64,000 nucleotides of DNA from Microthrixaceae bacterium (GTDB lineage Bacteria; Actinomycetota; Acidimicrobiia; Acidimicrobiales; Microtrichaceae). The position numbers and the translations under genes are program-made. Shown piece by piece: positions 60,285 through 64,000 of the stretch (its first letter is position 1; every line of letters starts with the position of its first letter). The stretch is taken from positions 62,001 to 126,000 of the forward strand of contig JAOSKI010000042.1 of assembly GCA_027493675.1 (NCBI GenBank), read 5' to 3'. Under the pieces are notes generated by a model. It did no database searches. It worked only from the letters and a program-made list of their open reading frames with translations, and was not told the origin of the DNA.

Positions 60285-60334
60285 CCGCGGAGAGACCGAG
60301 CCGGGGTCGGGAGGGGCCTGGGCGACCAGCCGAA

Positions 60335-61573
60335 TCAGGGATACGGCCTGAAGCGCGCACAGGTCCACCACATCTGAGCGCACCGAAGCCGCCACTGCGT
60401 CGTCGCCAGGCGATCCGAGCACCCGTGCGATGAGGTCCGCGATGGTGCCCATCTCGACGGTCCCCATCCCCTGGGTGGTCACCGATGGGGTTCCGATCCG
60501 CAGGCCGGAGGTCACGAAAGGGCTGCGCGGGTCGTCGGGCACCGTGTTCTTGTTGAGGGTGATCCCTGCCCGGTCCAACGCGTTCTGGGCGTCCTTACCT
60601 GTGAGCTCGGAATCGAAGGAACGCAGGTCGATCAGCATCAGGTGGTTGTCGGTGCCACCGGAGACCAACCGGAACCCGTGACCGCCGAGCGCTTCGGCGA
60701 GGGCCTGGGCGTTGGCGACGATCTGATGGGCGTACTCCGAGAAGCTCGGGTCCGCCGCCTCGTGGAACGCCACGGCCTTGCCTGCGATCACATGCTCCAA
60801 AGGACCGCCCTGCAGGCCCGGGAAGATCGCCTTGTCGATCGCGGGACCGAGATCCGCGGTGCTCAGGATCGCTCCACCTCGCGGCCCACGCAGGGTCTTG
60901 TGGGTGGTGAACGTGACCACGTCCGCGATCCCCACCGGGTTCGGATGTGCACCACCCGCGATCAGCCCGGCGATGTGTGCCGCATCGAACATGAACAGTG
61001 CACCCACCTCGTCGCAGATGGCGCGGATCGGCTCAGGTCGATCACCCTCGAATAGGCGGTAGCGCCTGCCACGATCATCTTCGGTCGGTGCTTCAACGCC
61101 AGGTCGCGGAGCTGTTCGAGGTCCATCCGTTCGTCCGACGGGGTGAGGCCGTAGCTCACGAAGTCGTAGATGCGCCCCGAGATGTTGACCGGCGACCCGT
61201 GGGTGAGGTGGCCACCGTGGTCGAGGCTCAGCCCCAGCACCGTGTCGCCCGGCTCCAGCAGCGCCAGGTAGACCGCCACGTTGGCATTCGCCCCCGAGTG
61301 GGGCTGCACGTTGGCGTGTTCGGCACCGAACAGCGAGCAGACCCGCCTACGTGCCAGGTCCTCGGCCTCGTCGATGAACTCGTTGCCCCCGTAGTAGCGC
61401 TTTCCCGGATAGCCCTCGGAGTACTTGTTGGTCAGCACCGAACCGACCGCCTCCATGACAGCCGGTGAGGTGAAGTTCTCCGACGCGATGAGTTGCAGCC
61501 CCGTGTTCTGGCGCTGCTGTTCTCGGTCGATGACCGCGAACAGCTCTGTGTCTCGTTCCGTTGGCCAGGGCAT
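60335..61573 (-). CDS. glyA: Serine hydroxymethyltransferase (frame interrupted)
   Basis: About 412 residues, PLP enzyme converting serine and tetrahydrofolate to glycine and methylene-THF. Visible: [78 protein letters not shown], the PLP lysine in [16 protein letters not shown] and [28 protein letters not shown]. Frame jumps near 61035 and near 60360; the second correction ends the protein FRPYP at 60335 rather than running through the hairpin to 60171. Confidence 0.96.
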
Positions 61574-61644
61574 GTCTCGCTCCTAGGTGGTGCAGATGGT
61601 TCGGCGTGAGGGTTCGGCGTAGGGGTCCGGCGACGCGCCGAGGG

Positions 61645-62097
61645 TCAGTCGGTCGGCGTGAGGTCGTCAAGCTTGGCGGTTCTGCGGGCATGCCTGCCAC
61701 CTTCGAACGAGGCGGCCAGCCACGCGCCCACTGCAGCCAGCGCGACGGTCTCGCCCACCAGGCGTTGGCCCAGGCAGATTACGTTGGCATCGTTGTGCTC
61801 GCGGGCGAGTCGTGCCGAGGTCTCGTCGTGGACCGTACCGGCGCGCACGCCGGGGATCTTGTCGGCGGCCATGCAGATGCCGATGCCCGAACCGCACACG
61901 GCGACACCCAGTTCGGCGTCGCCGCCTGCCACCGCCCGACCCACCGCTGCGCCGAAATCGGGATAGTCGACCGACTCCCCGGAGTGCGTGCCCAGGTCGA
62001 GCACCTCGAACCCCTGTTCGCGCAGATGTGCTGCGATGACGTCCTTCAGGCCGAACCCGGCGTGGTCGGCGCCCACGGCGATGGTGATGCTGCTCAC
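61645..62097 (-). CDS. rpiB: Ribose-5-phosphate isomerase B
   Basis: An intact 150-residue enzyme interconverting ribose 5-phosphate and ribulose 5-phosphate. Visible: [43 protein letters not shown], the active-site [23 protein letters not shown] with Cys68, and [18 protein letters not shown]. It precedes glyA by 71 bases on the same strand, as in several actinobacteria, and is probably co-transcribed. Confidence 0.96.
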   Translation of the reverse strand: MSSITIAVGADHAGFGLKDVIAAHLREQGFEVLDLGTHSGESVDYPDFGAAVGRAVAGGDAELGVAVCGSGIGICMAADKIPGVRAGTVHDETSARLAREHNDANVICLGQRLVGETVALAAVGAWLAASFEGGRHARRTAKLDDLTPTD

Positions 62098-62200
62098 CCG
62101 AACAGGCTACGCCGACGGCGCGACTCCCAGTACCCGCCCGACCTGAAGCGACGACCCGCTCCCGTGCACCCCGACCCGAGGGCCGGTACCTTTCCCCGGA

Positions 62201-63704
62201 TGAGCGTCGACCCCAAGACACCAGTGATCGTCGGAGCTGGGCAGTTCCTCAACCGGGTGGACGAGGGTGCCGCGCCCATTTCCCCACTGATCTCGCCCTG
62301 GAGGCGATCAGCGCTGCTGCCACGGACTCAGGGGTGGGCATGGAAGTCGCCCGCCGGGCCGAGGTCGTCGCAGTGGTCCGGATGCTGTCATGGCGTTACA
62401 ACGACCCTGGCCGGATCGTCGCCGAACGGCTCGGCGCCACGAGCGCACAGACCTGGTATCCGCCGATGGGCGGCAACACGCCGCAGATGATGCTCAACCG
62501 GATCTGCACCCAGATCACCGAGGGACAACTCGACGTGGCACTGCTGTGCGGAGCAGAGGCCTGGAACACGCGGACGAATGCCAAGCGGGCCGGCACACGT
62601 GCGGAATGGGAGTCCCAGGACCCTCCGTCGTGCCCGACTGGGGCAGCGAGGAGACCTTCGATCTCGGCCATCCGGCCGAGCACGCCATGGGGATCGTCGC
62701 TCCCGTGCAGTCCTATCCGCTGTTCGAGACAGCGATCATGCACAAGGAGCCCGCCGAGCACCCCGACCGCACCCTACGCGACCAGATCGACATCGTGGGC
62801 GAGATGTGGGCGGGCTTCTCGCGCGGCCGCCCATAACCCCTATGCGTGGAACCGCTCGGAGTTGAGCGGACCTGAGATCACGACCGCGACCGACTCGAAC
62901 CGCTACGTCGGCTGGCCCTACACCAAGCGCATGGTGTCGTACCCGGATGTCGACATGGCCTCGGCGCTGGTCGTGACGAGCGCGCAGGCCGCGACGTCGG
63001 CAGGCGTGCCCCGTGACCGTTGGATCTTCCCGTGGAGCGGCACCGACGGAACGGACCTGGTGATGTCGGAGCGCGAGAGCTTCGTGCGGTCCCCTTCGAT
63101 CGGAACCGCGGGCCGACGGGCCCTCGAATTGGCCGGGCTCACCCTCGAACAGATCGACCACCTGGACGTCTATTCCTGCTTCCCTCGGCGGTGCAGCTCT
63201 TCTGCGAGGAGTTCGACCTCGACCCGCTGAGTCGCCCGCTCACCGTGTACGGGGGCTTAGCGTTCGCAGGAGGCCCGTGGAACAACCCGGTCGGTCACGC
63301 CCTGGCAACCATGGTCGACCGCCTGCGAGGGTCCGACGATGCGTTCGGGCTGGTCACCGCCAACGGCGGCAACGTGGACAAGCACGCTTTCGGCGTGCTC
63401 GGAACCGCTCCCCCGCCGAACGGCTTCCGCCACGATTGCCCTCAGGCTGAGATCGAAGCCGCTGCCACGCCGCGCAAGGTGCTCCAGGACTACAGCGGGC
63501 CGGCAACGGTGGGAAACGTGGACCGTGATGCACGACCGTTCGAACGAGCCGGAGCGCTACCTGGGAAGCTGCCCTCACCCCACAGGGCGATCGGACGTGG
63601 ACGGCCGGCACCGACGCCGACCTCATGGCCGCTGCGGTGAGCACCGACATCGGCGGCAAGCGGGTTCAAGTAGGCCCGGGGGCACCATCGACCTCATGGA
63701 ATGA
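62201..63704 (+). CDS. Thiolase-like protein lacking catalytic cysteines (frame interrupted)
   Basis: About 500 residues. The thiolase fold is clear: MSVDPKTPVIVGAGQFLNRV, IVAERLGATSAQTWYPPMGGNTPQMMLNRI, LCGAEAWNTR, ALELAGLTLEQIDHLDVYSCFPSAVQLFCEE, GGLAFAGGPWNNPVGHALATMV and VTANGGNVDKHAFGVL. The usual nucleophile loop (C-G-S-G) is GGNTPQ and the second Cys loop is NGGNVDKHAFG, so both catalytic cysteines are absent. An extra C-terminal domain (WTVMHDRSNEPER to GGTIDLME) fits thiolase-like protein type 1. It probably binds or processes acyl-CoA without classical Claisen chemistry. At least five frame jumps (near 62285, 62600, 62830, 63185, 63525). Confidence 0.8.
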
Positions 63705-63737
63705 ACATCAGCTGCCGCTGACGCACCACCGGAGCGG

Positions 63738-64000
63738 TCAGGAACCCAGACGCGACGCAAGGATCGCATGGATGCGCTCCGCTGCCTTGGGCATGTCATC
63801 CAACAGCCTGTTGAACCCGTGCGTGTCGAAGCGCAGCAGGATCATGGGATCGTTGGCCACCACGGTCGCCGTGCGTGGGCGGTGGTCGATGAGTGCCATC
63901 TCCCCGATCGTCGAACCGGGTCCAACCGTTGCGATGTGCTCGCCGCTCACGAACACCCCGGCGGTTCCCTCGGCGATGGCATAGCAGTACGTGCCTGGGT
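63738..64000 (-). CDS. Cyclic nucleotide-binding domain protein (C-terminal fragment)
   Basis: The last 87 or so residues of a cNMP-binding domain: GVFVSGEHIATVGPGSTIGEMALIDHRPRTATVVANDPMILLRFD, with the phosphate-binding cassette in the form GEMALIDHRPRTATV (Glu and Arg present), then the C-helix LLDDMPKAAERIHAILASRLGS. No helix-turn-helix follows, so it is not a CRP-type regulator at this end; it is a stand-alone sensor or the C-terminus of a larger protein. The N-terminus is beyond the right edge. Confidence 0.82.
   Translation of the reverse strand, partial: PGTYCYAIAEGTAGVFVSGEHIATVGPGSTIGEMALIDHRPRTATVVANDPMILLRFDTHGFNRLLDDMPKAAERIHAILASRLGS

Overview
The window is high-GC bacterial DNA with an actinobacterial gene repertoire: the Asp form of MurA, a DUF3417-type alpha-glucan phosphorylase with maltokinase, a DUF7144 membrane protein, and rpiB-glyA-wecA next to an atp operon with murA further on. 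An Acidimicrobiia-like actinobacterium is my best inference; there is no rRNA or ribosomal protein to prove it. No tRNA, rRNA, CRISPR array, insertion sequence or phage gene was seen.

The largest technical fact is that most genes here are broken by one-base frameshifts, many of which are repaired by restoring one base in a short G or C run. Essential genes (atpA, atpD, atpG, glyA, murA) are hit, so this looks like residual sequencing error in an unpolished long-read or pyrosequencing assembly. I annotate each broken gene as one feature over its whole span and say where the frame jumps.

Layout: 0-4.6 kb, PPK2 fragment, a SulP transporter with a tiny Lys-rich gene, a DUF7144 protein, a GH114-like lipoprotein and a TetR regulator. 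4.7-13.4 kb, membrane protein, lipid-kinase-like protein, glutamate decarboxylase, a GH32 fructosidase and a tightly overlapped flavin reductase/MerB-like/DUF4287 operon. 13.5-17.7 kb, a PadR-ABC-FtsX export operon behind a perfect operator palindrome. 17.7-22.2 kb, three PIN-domain toxin loci (one collapsed) around a glutaminyl-tRNA synthetase. 22.2-31.3 kb, thioesterase, SRPBCC protein, rhomboid protease, maltokinase, beta-propeller, glucan phosphorylase and enoyl-CoA hydratase. 31.3-36.4 kb, a leftward run murA-nifU-meaB-kinase-cysK-cysE. 36.5-44.4 kb, MFS transporter, J-domain and repeat proteins, glpX, an AhpD-like enzyme with an HTH regulator, and a DUF2231 protein. 44.4-52.7 kb, a complete leftward ATP synthase operon (atpZ-I-B-E-F-H-A-G-D-C). 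52.8-58.9 kb, a branched-chain-amino-acid-type ABC operon with fused LivHM. 59-64 kb, wecA-like, glyA, rpiB, a thiolase-like protein without catalytic cysteines, and a cyclic-nucleotide-binding fragment.

Intergenic spaces carry unusual structure: a repeated palindrome family (three copies), a 25-bp perfect hairpin, a convergent hairpin beside atpC, and several 16-38 bp tandem repeats.
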